A stretch of 64,000 nucleotides of DNA from Candidatus Leptovillus affinis. GTDB taxonomy: Bacteria > Chloroflexota > Anaerolineae > Promineifilales > Promineifilaceae. Positions 51,852-61,626 of the stretch are shown here, piece by piece. Below the pieces are notes generated by a model that did not search any database, was not told the origin of the DNA, and was given only the letters and a program-made list of their open reading frames with translations. How positions within the stretch are numbered: position 1 is the first letter of the stretch; each line of letters starts with the position of its first letter. The stretch is from the NCBI GenBank assembly GCA_016705235.1, contig JADIYP010000002.1, positions 682,001 to 746,000 of the forward strand, read 5' to 3'. The translations under genes were made by a program, and so were the position numbers.

Positions 51852-53851
51852 ATGGCTTTTCATGGTGGAGGTTGGTTTGCGTATATCCGGCACGACGAAG
51901 CGCAAGATCGACCAACGATTACGCGGGATTTGTTGTGGCGGGTGTGGGATTTTGCACGGCCGTATCAAGGCCAGGTTGTCCTGCTGCTGGTTACAATTTT
52001 GCTCATTACCGGTCTGTCGCTGCTGTCGCCGCTGCTCATGCGCGCCCTCATCGACACCGCGCTGCCGGACAAAAACTATACCCTGCTCAATCTGGTCGCT
52101 TTGGGCATGGTTCTGATCCCGCTGGTAAACGGCGTCATCGGTGTGTGGCAGCGAAACTTAAATTCGCAAATTGGCGAAGGGGTGATTTTGACCTGCGCTG
52201 CACGCTTTACGAACACATGCAGCGCATGTCGCTGCGCTTTTTCACCCAGACGCGCACCGGCGAGCTGATGTCGCGGCTGAACAACGACGTGGTGGGCGCG
52301 CAGCAAGCCATCAGCAATACGCTGGTGACCATTATCTCCAACATCGTCTCGCTGGTAGCCACGCTGGCGATTATGTTGGCTCTGGAATGGCGGCTGACGC
52401 TGCTGGCGCTGGCTATTTTGCCCCTGTTTGTGCTGCCGGCGCGGCGCATTGGGCGTGTGCTGCGCGATTTGCGCCGCAGGTCGATGGAGCACAACGCTGA
52501 GATGAACGCCACCATGAACGAGACGCTGAACGTCAGCGGGGCGCTGCTGGTGAAATTATTTGGCCGCGAACGGCGCGAGGTGGATCGATTTAGCCACGAC
52601 GCGGCCGAAGTGCGGGATATTGGCATCCGTTCGGCGGTGATCGGGCGCTGGTTTTTTATGCTGCTCAGCGTGGTGAGCGCAGTGGGTGTGGCCGTGGTTT
52701 ATTGGGTGGGCGGCCTGCTGGTTTTGCAGGATGCCTTTACCATTGGCACGATTGTGGCTTTTGGCGCGTATCTGAACCAGCTTTATGGCCCGCTGATGGC
52801 CCTGACCAATGCGCCGGTGGAGTTTGCGCAAAGCATGGTGAGTTTCGAGCGAGTGTTTGAGGCGTTGGATATGCCGGTGGAGATTCAGGAGAAGCCGGAG
52901 GCGGTGGCGCTGGAAGAGGTAAACGGCCGTCTGCAATTTCAGGATGTCGCCTTTACCTACGTGGACCAGGAAAGCGGGCAGGTGGGACTGCAAGAGATCG
53001 CCCGTTTTGGCTGGGGCGGCAGTGATGTGCACCTGAAGCGGGGCAAGCAGCGCGATGGCGAGGCGCAAGATGAGGAAACGGCCGTGCCCGTTCTCAACCG
53101 TTGGGCCTTGCAAGCCATCGACTTTACCATCGAACCAGGACAGTTGGTGGCGTTGGTGGGGCCTAGTGGGGCTGGCAAGACGACCATTACCTATCTCATA
53201 CCGCGATTGTATGATCCGACAAACGGCCGTATCCTTCTCGACAACCACGACATCAAAGACCTCACCCTGCACACCCTGGCCAACAACATTGGCATGGTCA
53301 CCCAAGAAACCTATCTGTTCTACGACACCATCCGCGCCAACCTGCTCTACGCCAAACCCGACGCCAGCGAAGCCCAAATGATCGCCGCCGCCAAAGCCGC
53401 CAACATCCACGACTTCATCGCCGATCTGCCGGATGGCTACGACACCGTCGTCGGAGAACGCGGCTACCGCCTCAGCGGCGGCGAGCGCCAGCGCATCGCC
53501 ATCGCCCGCGTCATCCTCAAAAACCCGCGCATCCTGGTATTAGACGAGGCTACATCTCACCTCGACTCGCTGTCGGAAGCGTTGATTCAGGAAGCCTTGC
53601 AGCGCGTCATGAAAGGGCGCACCAGCCTGGTCATTGCCCACCGGCTGTCCACCATCCTGGCGGCGGACGTCATTCTGGTTATGGAGAAGGGGCGGTTGGT
53701 CGAAAAAGGCACACACGAATCGCTGCTGGCGCAAGATGGCCTGTATGCGAATTTATACGAAACACAATTTAAACCCAAGATCAACGACGAAAGCACGGTG
53801 CTGGAAGCAGCTAACACAACAAACCCTGAGGGTTTGCTCTTGGGAAGTTAG
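51852..53851 (+). CDS. ABC exporter, fused membrane and ATPase domains (apparent frameshift)
   Basis: About 667 residues if repaired. Start at the ATG at 51852 with GGAGG 6 nt upstream. Six membrane helices (about 30-330), then the nucleotide-binding domain with Walker A GPSGAGKTT, Q-loop, signature LSGGERQ, Walker B ILVLDEA and H-loop IAHRLS. The frame breaks at 52186-52189 (TTTT), where one T is missing: the N-terminal frame ends in GEGVI and the other resumes FDLRCTLYEHM. An insert of about 35 residues lies between FTYV and LQAIDFTI in the ATPase domain. MsbA/multidrug-type exporter; substrate unknown. Confidence 0.85.
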
Positions 53852-53900
53852 ACCATTTACAACTTAAACCCTCAAGGTTCCAAAGCGTCATGATGTATGG

Positions 53901-53956
53901 TCAGGGGTCAAATGTCACGCGGCTGCCATTACGCCAGGATGACATTTGACCCCTGA
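53901..53956. repeat. Perfect 17-bp hairpin arms
   Basis: TCAGGGGTCAAATGTCA (53901-53917) and TGACATTTGACCCCTGA (53940-53956) with a 22-nt loop, followed by a further CCCCTGACA. Lies between the ABC exporter (+) and the small membrane peptide gene (-). It may be a bidirectional terminator or one copy of a dispersed palindromic element. Confidence 0.7.
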
Positions 53957-53981
53957 CCCCTGACACTGCGCCACGTTCCGT

Positions 53982-54080
53982 TTACTGCTCTTCTCTCTTG
54001 CGCTGAATTCCGGGAACAATAGCCGCAACGGCGACGAGAATAATAAACACGCCCATCACTAACAAACCAATCGGATCCAT
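53982..54080 (-). CDS. Small single-pass membrane peptide, 32 residues
   Basis: Read on the minus strand: ATG at 54080-54078, 33 codons, stop TAA at 53984-53982. The peptide starts MDPIGLLVMGVFIILVAVAA (hydrophobic, about residues 4-23) and ends with a charged tail RKREEQ. A perfect ribosome site, AAGGAGG, lies 5 nt before the ATG, which is strong support for translation. No named family was recognised; single-helix peptides of this size often regulate or stabilise membrane complexes. It is divergent from pckA. Confidence 0.75.
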   Translation of the reverse strand: MDPIGLLVMGVFIILVAVAAIVPGIQRKREEQ

Positions 54081-54296
54081 ATCTACCTCCTTGTTTAAAT
54101 CAGGCATGATGGCTATTTTACCGGCATCGCCTCATAGTCACAAGCCGTTGAATTGCCACCAAATTGCTTTTGTGACATTTTTCACGAATAATTCGTGACG
54201 GTTTTGTTCGCTTGTGAGTTGTTTTTGTTTGTCTGCCAAAGTACACTAATTGTCAGTTAGAGTTTGTTTCGTTTATTTGTGAATAGGAGAAAAACC

Positions 54297-55907
54297 ATGC
54301 AAAACTTTGGCCCATTTGTAAGCAACTATGGGGTGGAAAATCACGGAATTAGTAATCCAGGTACAGTTTATTGGAACCTTTCAGCTTCCATGCTGTACGA
54401 ACAAATCATTCGACGTCGTGAAGGGAATATTGTTCACCTTGGCCCGATTGTCGTAAGCACAGGCGACCATACCGGCCGTTCCCCGAACGATAAATTTGTT
54501 GTCAAAGAACCTACCAGCGAGAATGATATTTGGTGGGGGAAGGTGAATCGGCCGTTCTCGCAAGAAAAATTTGATACGCTGCACAGCAAAATGATGGCCT
54601 ACATCCAGAACCGCGACATCTTCGTGTTTGATGGCTATGCTGGCGCCGACGAACGGTATCGGATGCCGGTACGCATCATCAATGAATATGCCTGGCACAA
54701 CTTGTTTTCGCGAAATATGTTTATTCGTGAATCAAATCGGGAAAAGCTGCAAAATCACGTCCCGCAGTTCACAGTCATTGACATGCCGCGCTTTAAGGCC
54801 GACCCGGCCGTTGACGGCACCAACAGCCAGACATTTATCCTGGTTGATTTTGGCAAGCGCATGGTCTTGATTGGCGGCACGGAATACGCCGGTGAAATTA
54901 AGAAGAGCATCTTCTCGGCGATGAATTATTATTTGCCCAAAGAAGGCGTGTTGAGCATGCATTGCAGCGCTAACTATGGCGCCGACCGCGACGATACGGC
55001 TTTGTTCTTTGGCCTGAGCGGCACGGGCAAGACCACGTTGAGCAACGATCCGAACCGTACTCTGATTGGCGACGACGAGCATGGCTGGAGCGATGACGGC
55101 GTCTTTAACTTTGAGGGCGGCTGTTACGCGAAAGTGATCCGTCTGGACCCGAAGGGCGAGCCGGAAATTTATCAGACCACGCGCCGGTTTGGCACAATTT
55201 TAGAGAACGTAATTTTTGATAGTGAGACCCGCCGCGTGGATTTGGATGATGGCACGCATACCCAAAACACACGCGCCAGCTACCCGATTACCCATATCGA
55301 CAATGCTGACCCCGAAGGGTATGGCAACCATCCGCAAAATGTGATGTTCCTGACGGCCGATGCGTTTGGTGTGCTCCCTCCAATCAGCAAATTGACGAAA
55401 GAACAGGCGATGTACCACTTCTTGAGCGGGTATACCGCCAAAGTAGCCGGTACGGAACGCGGTGTCACTGAACCGCAGCCTAACTTCAGCGCTTGTTTTG
55501 GCGCGCCCTTTATGCCTTTGCATCCAGGTGTGTACGCTAAACTGCTGGGCGAAAAAATCGACAAGCACAATTCTGTGGTCTGGCTGGTGAACACCGGTTG
55601 GACGGGCGGTCCGGCCGGCGTGGGCAGTCGCATGAAGTTGGCGTATACCCGCCGCATGGTTACGGCCGCGTTGAATGGCGAATTGGACAACGTGGAAACA
55701 ACCACGGAACCATTCTTTGGCCTGCAAATCCCCAAGAAAGTGGAAGGCGTGCCAGACGACGTATTGAATCCGCGGGCGACCTGGGCGGACGGCGCGGCTT
55801 ACGACGCGCAGGCGAAGAAATTGGTGGAGATGTTTAACAACAATTTCAAGCAATTTGCAGATGGCGTGACGGATGAAATTAAGGCAGCCGCGCCGAAAGC
55901 TCAATAA
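54297..55907 (+). CDS. pckA: Phosphoenolpyruvate carboxykinase (ATP)
   Basis: 536 residues. Signature motifs of the ATP-type enzyme: P-loop GLSGTGKTTLS, SANYG for the metal-binding loop, and the RGVTEPQPNFSACFG region for substrate binding. It converts oxaloacetate and ATP to PEP, CO2 and ADP for gluconeogenesis. The ATG at 54297 has TAGGAGAAAAACC upstream; an earlier start in the same frame has no such site. Transcribed alone; terminator at 55954. Confidence 0.97.
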   Translation: MQNFGPFVSNYGVENHGISNPGTVYWNLSASMLYEQIIRRREGNIVHLGPIVVSTGDHTGRSPNDKFVVKEPTSENDIWWGKVNRPFSQEKFDTLHSKMMAYIQNRDIFVFDGYAGADERYRMPVRIINEYAWHNLFSRNMFIRESNREKLQNHVPQFTVIDMPRFKADPAVDGTNSQTFILVDFGKRMVLIGGTEYAGEIKKSIFSAMNYYLPKEGVLSMHCSANYGADRDDTALFFGLSGTGKTTLSNDPNRTLIGDDEHGWSDDGVFNFEGGCYAKVIRLDPKGEPEIYQTTRRFGTILENVIFDSETRRVDLDDGTHTQNTRASYPITHIDNADPEGYGNHPQNVMFLTADAFGVLPPISKLTKEQAMYHFLSGYTAKVAGTERGVTEPQPNFSACFGAPFMPLHPGVYAKLLGEKIDKHNSVVWLVNTGWTGGPAGVGSRMKLAYTRRMVTAALNGELDNVETTTEPFFGLQIPKKVEGVPDDVLNPRATWADGAAYDAQAKKLVEMFNNNFKQFADGVTDEIKAAAPKAQ

Positions 55908-55953
55908 TGGATGAATAAGGTTGATTTTTAAGTGCGGATAATTGTATAGTATG

Positions 55954-55985
55954 AAACGGGGCGATGAATTTCGTCCCGTTTTTAT
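55954..55985 (+). terminator. Terminator of pckA
   Basis: Stem AAACGGGGCGA with its near-complement TCGTCCCGTTT, loop TGAATT, then TTTA. One G:T-type mismatch in the stem. Located about 45 bp after the stop. Confidence 0.85.
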
Positions 55986-56010
55986 ATCAGGTAGATAAGG
56001 GGGTTTTGTG

Positions 56011-56652
56011 ATGTTTGAATTGCCGCTTTTTCCTTTAAATACCGTGTTGTTTCCGGGGATGCCGCTGCCGCTGCATGTTTTTGAAGAACGGTACCGGGAG
56101 ATGATCCAGTTTTGTCTGGATGATAAACGGCCGTTTGGCGTGGTTCTCATTCGCAGCGGTGTTGCCGAGGGCGGGCCGGTAGCCGATCCGTATGAAGTGG
56201 GCTGTGTGGCGGAGATTGTAGAGGTAGAACGTTTGGAAGACGGCCGTCTCCTGCTCATGACCGTGGGCACGGAACGTTTCCGCATCCTCTCGTTAAATCA
56301 CGATCGCGCCTACCTTATGGGGACCATGGAAGACTTCCCATTCGCTGCTGAAACGGAACAGGCGCTGGCGCAGGCGGCCAATCGCCTGCTGCCATTGGTG
56401 GCCGAATACCTGCGCATCTTAGCCGATACCGGACACGTCGAATTCGATTCCGATCAGATGCCGACGGATCCGGAAGACCTGATTTTCCTGGCTGCGGCCG
56501 CCATACAGGTGGATGCCGAACAAAAACAGGCGTTTCTGGAAAACGACAAAGCCACCAGCGTACTCAACGAACTGACAAAAATCTACCGGCAAGAGCTGAA
56601 ATACATGCGTCTGATGCCCAAAGAAGACCAGGGCATTTTCTCGCTCAATTAG
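56011..56652 (+). CDS. LON substrate-binding domain protein
   Basis: 213 residues. Begins MFELPLFPLNTVLFPGMPLPLHVFEERYREM, the N-terminal domain of Lon proteases, with a helical C-terminal part (130-213). The ATPase and protease domains are absent. Stand-alone LON-domain proteins are common and are thought to act as adaptors or substrate-recognition units. AAGGGGG precedes the ATG at 56011; a GTG at 56008 is adjacent. Confidence 0.9.
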   Translation: MFELPLFPLNTVLFPGMPLPLHVFEERYREMIQFCLDDKRPFGVVLIRSGVAEGGPVADPYEVGCVAEIVEVERLEDGRLLLMTVGTERFRILSLNHDRAYLMGTMEDFPFAAETEQALAQAANRLLPLVAEYLRILADTGHVEFDSDQMPTDPEDLIFLAAAAIQVDAEQKQAFLENDKATSVLNELTKIYRQELKYMRLMPKEDQGIFSLN

Positions 56653-56663
56653 CGTAAACATGG

Positions 56664-56702
56664 CAGGCAGAGCGTCTTGCGTTGCGCGCTCTGCCTGTTT
56701 TT
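56664..56702 (+). terminator. Terminator of the LON-domain gene
   Basis: Stem CAGGCAGAGCG (56664-56674) and CGCTCTGCCTG (56687-56697), then TTTTT. Also close to the convergent beta-lactamase-like gene, whose stop is at 56726. Confidence 0.9.
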
Positions 56703-56725
56703 CTATTTTCTCCATCCGCCAGCCC

Positions 56726-58045
56726 CTAATTAAACGTTAGAAAGTCTTCGCCGACCCAGCCTTCTTCACCGGCTGGCGTGCGTACATGCCGCCATGTGAG
56801 GCCGTCCTGTAGTTGCGGCGCGGTATCCAGCAGGCTGACCACGGCGCCTTCCGGTAATACAACCACTTCGACGCCGCCAGGGGTGGCGCGCAGGGTGAGG
56901 CCGACGCCGGATGTGCCAAAGACGATGGCTTGCGGATATGCCGGGGTGGGCACGGCCGTTGGTGTGGGGGGTATGTCCGGCGGCGCAGCCAGCAGTGCGG
57001 CCGGATACGCATCCGGATCATTAAAATGGGCATACGCCAGCCGCGACACAGTTTCAAACAGCGGCGCGCTGATTTCCCACTCCAACCAGCCCGGCGAATA
57101 CAGCGCCAGGGCCACCAAATAGTCGCGCTCAGGACCAAAGACGATGCCGATGTTGCCGTGCGTGTCGTCGATCCAGCCGACTTTGTGGGCCATGACCACG
57201 CCGTCAGGTAGGCCGCGTTCCAGCAGCCGGGCCAGGTTGTTTTCTTCCATCAGGGACAATATTTCCTGGCATTCCACGGCCGTAAGTTCGTTGGGGTACA
57301 TCTCGCGTAGTTGGCCGTTGGCGTGTTCGGCGCAGTCGTAGATCATGCGGGTAACGGCCGTCAGGTCGCCAATCGTCGTCTGGCGGTAAGGGTCGGGATG
57401 GGTGGTGAGGTCGGTGCGCTGGTTGGCCGGGGTGAGGTAGGTGGCGAGACGGCCGTTTCCCGGCTCCATGTCATAAGGCACGGCAATAAAGGTGTTGTAC
57501 AGGCCCAAATCGCGCATCGACTGCGTCAGCGTGTCGGCGCCGGCGAAAATATCGCCGCCACCGACCACATCGCGCAGCAGCAAATTGGCGGCAAAATTGC
57601 TGGAAAGCGACGTGGTTTGGGTCAGCAGCTTGGTTTGCTCCACGTCGGGCGGATTGGTCAGCGCGCGAAATGTCTCCACCAGCAGCGGGATTTTGATCAG
57701 GCTCATGCCGGCAATAGCCAGATCAGGATCATGGCTGATCTGGTCGCCGGTTGTCAGGTCGATAATGACGTAACTGCTCAGGCCGTCAAAATCAGCCAGG
57801 GTCGCCTCGACGGCCGCTTGCAGATAATGGATGTCCGGCGGCGCAAAGCGGGTTGGTTCCGGGGTTGGAGTTAGCGTGGGAACAGGTGTGGAAGTGTGGG
57901 TTGGGACTGGGGTTGGCGGCGGCGGCGTGGCTGTAGGGGTGAGGGCGGGCGGCACGGCCGTTGCCGCCATGCCAGGCGCTGAACCACAAGCCGCCAATCC
58001 GACCAGCAAACAAACCAATAGAAAAAATTGAAGCGCCTTACCCAT
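56726..58045 (-). CDS. Lipoprotein with class A beta-lactamase-like fold and SH3 domain
   Basis: 439 residues from the ATG at 58045 (AAGG 7 nt upstream). Lipoprotein signal ending LVGLAACGS, a Pro/Thr-rich linker (about 25-75), then a serine-hydrolase domain (80-345) with SxxK as MSLIK, SxN as SSN and HKVG in place of KTG. A Pro-rich spacer leads to a bacterial SH3-like domain (370-439, VGLTLRATPGG). The catalytic Ser and Lys are present, so a penicillin-binding or beta-lactamase role is possible; KTG to KVG is atypical. Cell-wall binding through SH3 fits a peptidoglycan hydrolase. Confidence 0.85.
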   Translation of the reverse strand: MGKALQFFLLVCLLVGLAACGSAPGMAATAVPPALTPTATPPPPTPVPTHTSTPVPTLTPTPEPTRFAPPDIHYLQAAVEATLADFDGLSSYVIIDLTTGDQISHDPDLAIAGMSLIKIPLLVETFRALTNPPDVEQTKLLTQTTSLSSNFAANLLLRDVVGGGDIFAGADTLTQSMRDLGLYNTFIAVPYDMEPGNGRLATYLTPANQRTDLTTHPDPYRQTTIGDLTAVTRMIYDCAEHANGQLREMYPNELTAVECQEILSLMEENNLARLLERGLPDGVVMAHKVGWIDDTHGNIGIVFGPERDYLVALALYSPGWLEWEISAPLFETVSRLAYAHFNDPDAYPAALLAAPPDIPPTPTAVPTPAYPQAIVFGTSGVGLTLRATPGGVEVVVLPEGAVVSLLDTAPQLQDGLTWRHVRTPAGEEGWVGEDFLTFN

Positions 58046-58283
58046 GAATTGCCTTCCTGCAACGTTATTTTCGGTCGAGAAGTGTAACATGATCTGATAC
58101 GGCCGTCTTCGCCATCAACACAACTCTCACCAACCGGCCATGCCCTCGTCAGGGATAGAACAAACGAGCGGTTATTTACTCTTTACAAAGCACCTAATTC
58201 TGATATAATTCCGCCCCTAAATCAAATTTTACTGGCGACGAGCCGCTGGCAGCAGCGGTTTTCCCTTATATTGGGGGTTATAT

Positions 58284-58769
58284 ATGACGACGAGAAAACC
58301 TTACCTGGTAACAGCCGAAGGTCTCATAAAATTACAAAAAGAACTCGAACAATTGGTCACAGTTGGTCGGGAGGAAGTCGCCGACCGTTTGCAGCGCGCT
58401 TTTGACGACGGCCCTGATGACGATTTTATCGATAACGCCGAATTGGAAGCGGCCCGGAATGCCCAATCATTTCTGGAAGGACGTATTCAAGAAATTGAAG
58501 AAATCCTGAAAAATTACCAGGTGATCAAAGATGACAACGGCCCGCATGATTACGTGCGCGTGGGTGATTGGGTGACTGTGGTGGAAGTAGGCTTCGACGA
58601 AGAAGAGCGTTACCACCTGGTTGGCGCCGCCGAGGCCGATCCTACGGAAGGCCGCATTTCCAATGAAAGCCCGTTAGGCGTTGCCCTATTAGGCGCAAAG
58701 GTGAATGATATTGTGCGTATCAAGGCTCCGCGAGGCATCACGGAGTTTCGGGTTGTCAAAATCGACTAG
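58284..58769 (+). CDS. greA: Transcription elongation factor GreA
   Basis: 161 residues. N-terminal coiled coil (1-80, starting TAEGLIKLQKELEQL) and C-terminal domain (85-161) with the usual GA.E.....GRIS.ESPLG.ALLG pattern. It rescues backtracked RNA polymerase by promoting transcript cleavage. The acidic tip has DDGPDDDFIDNAE. GGGGG precedes the ATG. A terminator separates it from lysS. Confidence 0.93.
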   Translation: MTTRKPYLVTAEGLIKLQKELEQLVTVGREEVADRLQRAFDDGPDDDFIDNAELEAARNAQSFLEGRIQEIEEILKNYQVIKDDNGPHDYVRVGDWVTVVEVGFDEEERYHLVGAAEADPTEGRISNESPLGVALLGAKVNDIVRIKAPRGITEFRVVKID

Positions 58770-58795
58770 CGATTTTTAGGACAGTGATAGATTTT

Positions 58796-58822
58796 TCAGC
58801 CCGTGCTCGACACGGGCTTTTT
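58796..58822 (+). terminator. Terminator between greA and lysS
   Basis: Stem AGCCCGTG and CACGGGCT with loop CTCGA, followed by TTTTTG. Located 30 bp after the greA stop; the lysS ribosome site starts 10 bp later. Confidence 0.85.
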
Positions 58823-58843
58823 GTTGATTCAGGAGAGGACATC

Positions 58844-60369
58844 ATGAGCTGGCAGCCAACGCATTTAGAGCAGCAGCGTCTGGAAAAATTGGCGCGATTG
58901 GAAGAGGCAGGCATTGAGCCGTATCCGCTGCGGAGCGAACGCACGCATACAACCACGGAAGCGATGCAGGCGTTTAACGCCGCCGCCGAAACGGAAGAAG
59001 TGAAAGCCACGGTGTGTGGCCGGTTGGTGAGTATGCGGGATATGGGCAAGACGGTGTTTGCGCATATTGTGGATGGACACGGCCGTTTCCAACTGTTTAT
59101 CCGCCGCGAAGAAGTAGGCGAAGAATCTCACGCCATCTTCCGCAAACTGCTCGATTTGGGCGATTTTGTGCAGGCGACCGGTGTTCTCTTTCGCACCCGC
59201 GCCGGAGAAGTAAGCCTGCGCGTTTCCGACTGGAAGCTCCTCAGCAAAGCAGTCAGCCCGCTGCCGGTGGTCAAAGAGCAAGAGGTTGACGGCGAGTTGG
59301 TGCGTTACAGCGCCTTCACCGACGTCGAAGAACGGTATCGCCAGCGATACGCTGACCTCGCGGTCAATCCCGAAGTGCGCGATGTGTTCCGCGCCCGCGC
59401 CAAAACCATCAGCGCTTTGCGCCGTTTTTTTGAAGACCACGACTTTTGGAAGTGGAAACCCCCATTTTGCAGCCTTTGTATGGCGGCGCGGCGGCACGGC
59501 CGTTTACTACCCATCACAACCAGCTCAAACAAGAACTCTACCTGCGCATCTCCTTTGAACTGTACCTCAAACGGCTCCTGGTGGGCGGCTACGAACGCGT
59601 CTACGAAATCGGCCGTGACTTCCGCAACGAGGGCGTCAGCTTCAAACACAATCCCGAATTCACCCAGCTTGAATTTTACGCCGCATACTGGGATTACAAC
59701 GACGTGATGGATTTCACCGAGCGCATGGTGGCCTACGTCGCCACGCATGTTCTGGGCACAACAACCATCACCTACCAGGGCCACACAATCAGCCTGGCCC
59801 CGCCGTGGAACCGCATCTCCATGCGGGAGGCCATTCTGGAATTTACCGGCATCGACTACGTTGACTTCCCGGAAGCCGAGCCATTGGCCAAAGCCATTCA
59901 GCAGATGGGCAAAACGCGCGGCGTGGCTACCCAAACGCCGCCGGGAGCCAGTTGGGGCAAATTGGTAGATGGCCTGCTGGGCGATTTTGTCGAACCAAAC
60001 CTCATCCAGCCGACGTTTATCACCCAATACCCCCGCGATATTTCGCCGCTGGCCAAAGGCATCCCCGGCGATCCGCTGCATGTGGAGCGTTTTGAGTATT
60101 TCATCGCCGGCATGGAAATGGGTAACGCGTTTACCGAGTTGAACGATCCGCAGGAGCAGCAGCGCCGTTTTGAAGCCTTGCAGGAAATGTATGCCAAAGA
60201 TGACGACGAACTGAACCCGATTGACGATGACTATTTGCGGGCGATGCGTTATGGCATGCCGCCGAACGGCGGGTTCGGCACTGGCGTGGACCGGTTGACG
60301 ATGCTGCTAACCGACCAGCCGACCATCCGCGAGGTGCTGCTCTTCCCCCACCTGCGCGAGCGAGATTAA
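58844..60369 (+). CDS. lysS: Lysyl-tRNA synthetase, class II (apparent frameshift)
   Basis: About 508 residues if repaired. Anticodon-binding OB-fold (about 60-150), then the catalytic core: motif 1 region FRARAKTISALRRFFED, motif 2 GRDFRNEGVSFKHNPEFTQL, and motif 3 NGGFGTGVDRLTMLL. It attaches Lys to tRNA-Lys. The frame breaks at 59444-59447: GACTTTTGGAAGTG should read with one more T to give DFLEVETPILQP. As an essential enzyme without another copy seen here, a real knockout is unlikely, so this points to a sequence error. AGGAGAGGACATC precedes the ATG. Confidence 0.92.
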
Positions 60370-60377
60370 CTGTTTTG

Positions 60378-60410
60378 AGATGGGTCCAGTCTGCCAGATT
60401 GGACCCATCT
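60378..60410. terminator. Bidirectional terminator, lysS / membrane protein
   Basis: AGATGGGTCCA (60378-60388) and TGGACCCATCT (60400-60410) with an 11-nt loop that itself is partly paired. It overlaps the stop codon of the convergent gene at 60409. No U run, so terminator strength is uncertain. Confidence 0.6.
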
Positions 60411-61626
60411 AACCATGTCGTTTCATTCCCCCGATCAACATTCCGCAGGCCACAAGCACGGGACCGAAGGCGACCCAGGCGGCAAGCTGCATGGTCCAAC
60501 GGCCGTGCCACGCCGCCGGCCACACATTGCTTAACGGAATCAGGCTGAGGATGAGGAGGGTAACGGCCGTTACCAGCCACCGCCGCCCCTTCACAAAATC
60601 TTCGCCCCACGTTGTTTGCGCCGCCGCCACCAACCCCAGCGTCACAAACCCCAAGAGCAGCCAGTGCAGGTAAGAAATCCGCAAATTGGCCCGTTCACTC
60701 CAGCGGGCAATCGCCGGAATGGTTACGGCCAATGTGGCCGTCGCTTCCAGGCTCAGGAAAAGCAGCGCCGGCCGCCACCGTTTTTCCGCTCCTTGCCAAA
60801 ACACAACAATTTGCCCCCACAGCCCCAGGCCAACCATCAGCCCGCCCAGGCTGCCAATCAGGCGCACAAAAGGCGGCAGCAGGTTGACCGGGATGCTTAA
60901 CAAGAAGGCCACCGGCAGTCCCATGATCAACAGGGATTCGCTCTTGGCCGCCCATGGATGGCGCGAGGCCAGCGGATTGGCGGCGCTGACCAGCCCCAGC
61001 ACGCCCAGAATAAACCATCCGGAAGCAAACAAATCCAAAAAGAGATGGGTGAGAAGCGCGGAAACAACCGGGTCTTGAATGCGGAGAACGGCCGTTACCG
61101 CCACCCCCCACGCCCCCAGCGACGCCAGCGCCATAAACGCCAGCGCGGCGTCCCACAACCGCAGCGGGCTGATGCGCGCCGCCCCTTTTGTCGCCTGCCA
61201 GTAGACGGCCGTAAAAACATACCAACTGATCATGTTCAGGCTGGCCAGAATGGTGGAGAGGGGCAGTCGCAGGCTGCCAAATTGCGCCGGGCGGTAGCCG
61301 TAGAGCAAGAATGCGCCATACGCGCCCACCGCCAGCAGTAAAACCAGCCGGATGATGCGGCGGAATCGTGACTGGCTGAGCGCGGATAACGGCCGTCCGG
61401 TCAACGCGGGCAGCCAGGTAACCATCAGTCCCATCAGCGCGGGCGTTACCCAGCCAAAGTACATCAGGTGGGAATGGGCGTGGCGGACGTTGGTGTATTG
61501 CAGTCCCCAGGGGAAACCTTTTAGCAGGCCAAAGCGCATAAGCGCGCCGGTGGTGGCCGCCAAAATGAACACGCTCAGGGCCAGCAGCCAGGTCCAACGC
61601 CAGAGGCGATTCTCCTGCCCGATCAT
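60409..61626 (-). CDS. Polytopic membrane protein, heme-copper oxidase subunit I-like
   Basis: 405 residues, about 12 membrane helices. Near the N-terminus is NVRHAHSHLMYFGWV, a cluster of His residues at the start of a helix, like the heme-ligand helix of heme-copper oxidase and NorB-type proteins; other His residues occur in LLTHLFLDLF and SYLHWLLLGF. The full set of copper ligands was not identified, so it may be a quinol- or heme-binding relative rather than an oxidase. ATGA overlap with the cupin gene upstream shows tight coupling. Confidence 0.55.
   Translation of the reverse strand: MIGQENRLWRWTWLLALSVFILAATTGALMRFGLLKGFPWGLQYTNVRHAHSHLMYFGWVTPALMGLMVTWLPALTGRPLSALSQSRFRRIIRLVLLLAVGAYGAFLLYGYRPAQFGSLRLPLSTILASLNMISWYVFTAVYWQATKGAARISPLRLWDAALAFMALASLGAWGVAVTAVLRIQDPVVSALLTHLFLDLFASGWFILGVLGLVSAANPLASRHPWAAKSESLLIMGLPVAFLLSIPVNLLPPFVRLIGSLGGLMVGLGLWGQIVVFWQGAEKRWRPALLFLSLEATATLAVTIPAIARWSERANLRISYLHWLLLGFVTLGLVAAAQTTWGEDFVKGRRWLVTAVTLLILSLIPLSNVWPAAWHGRWTMQLAAWVAFGPVLVACGMLIGGMKRHG

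Noticed and set aside
51176..52189. Programmed ribosomal frameshifting or transcriptional slippage at TTTT
   Set aside because: Runs of four T are too short for slippage, and no slippery heptamer with pseudoknot was evident; the same fault in lysS argues for sequence error.
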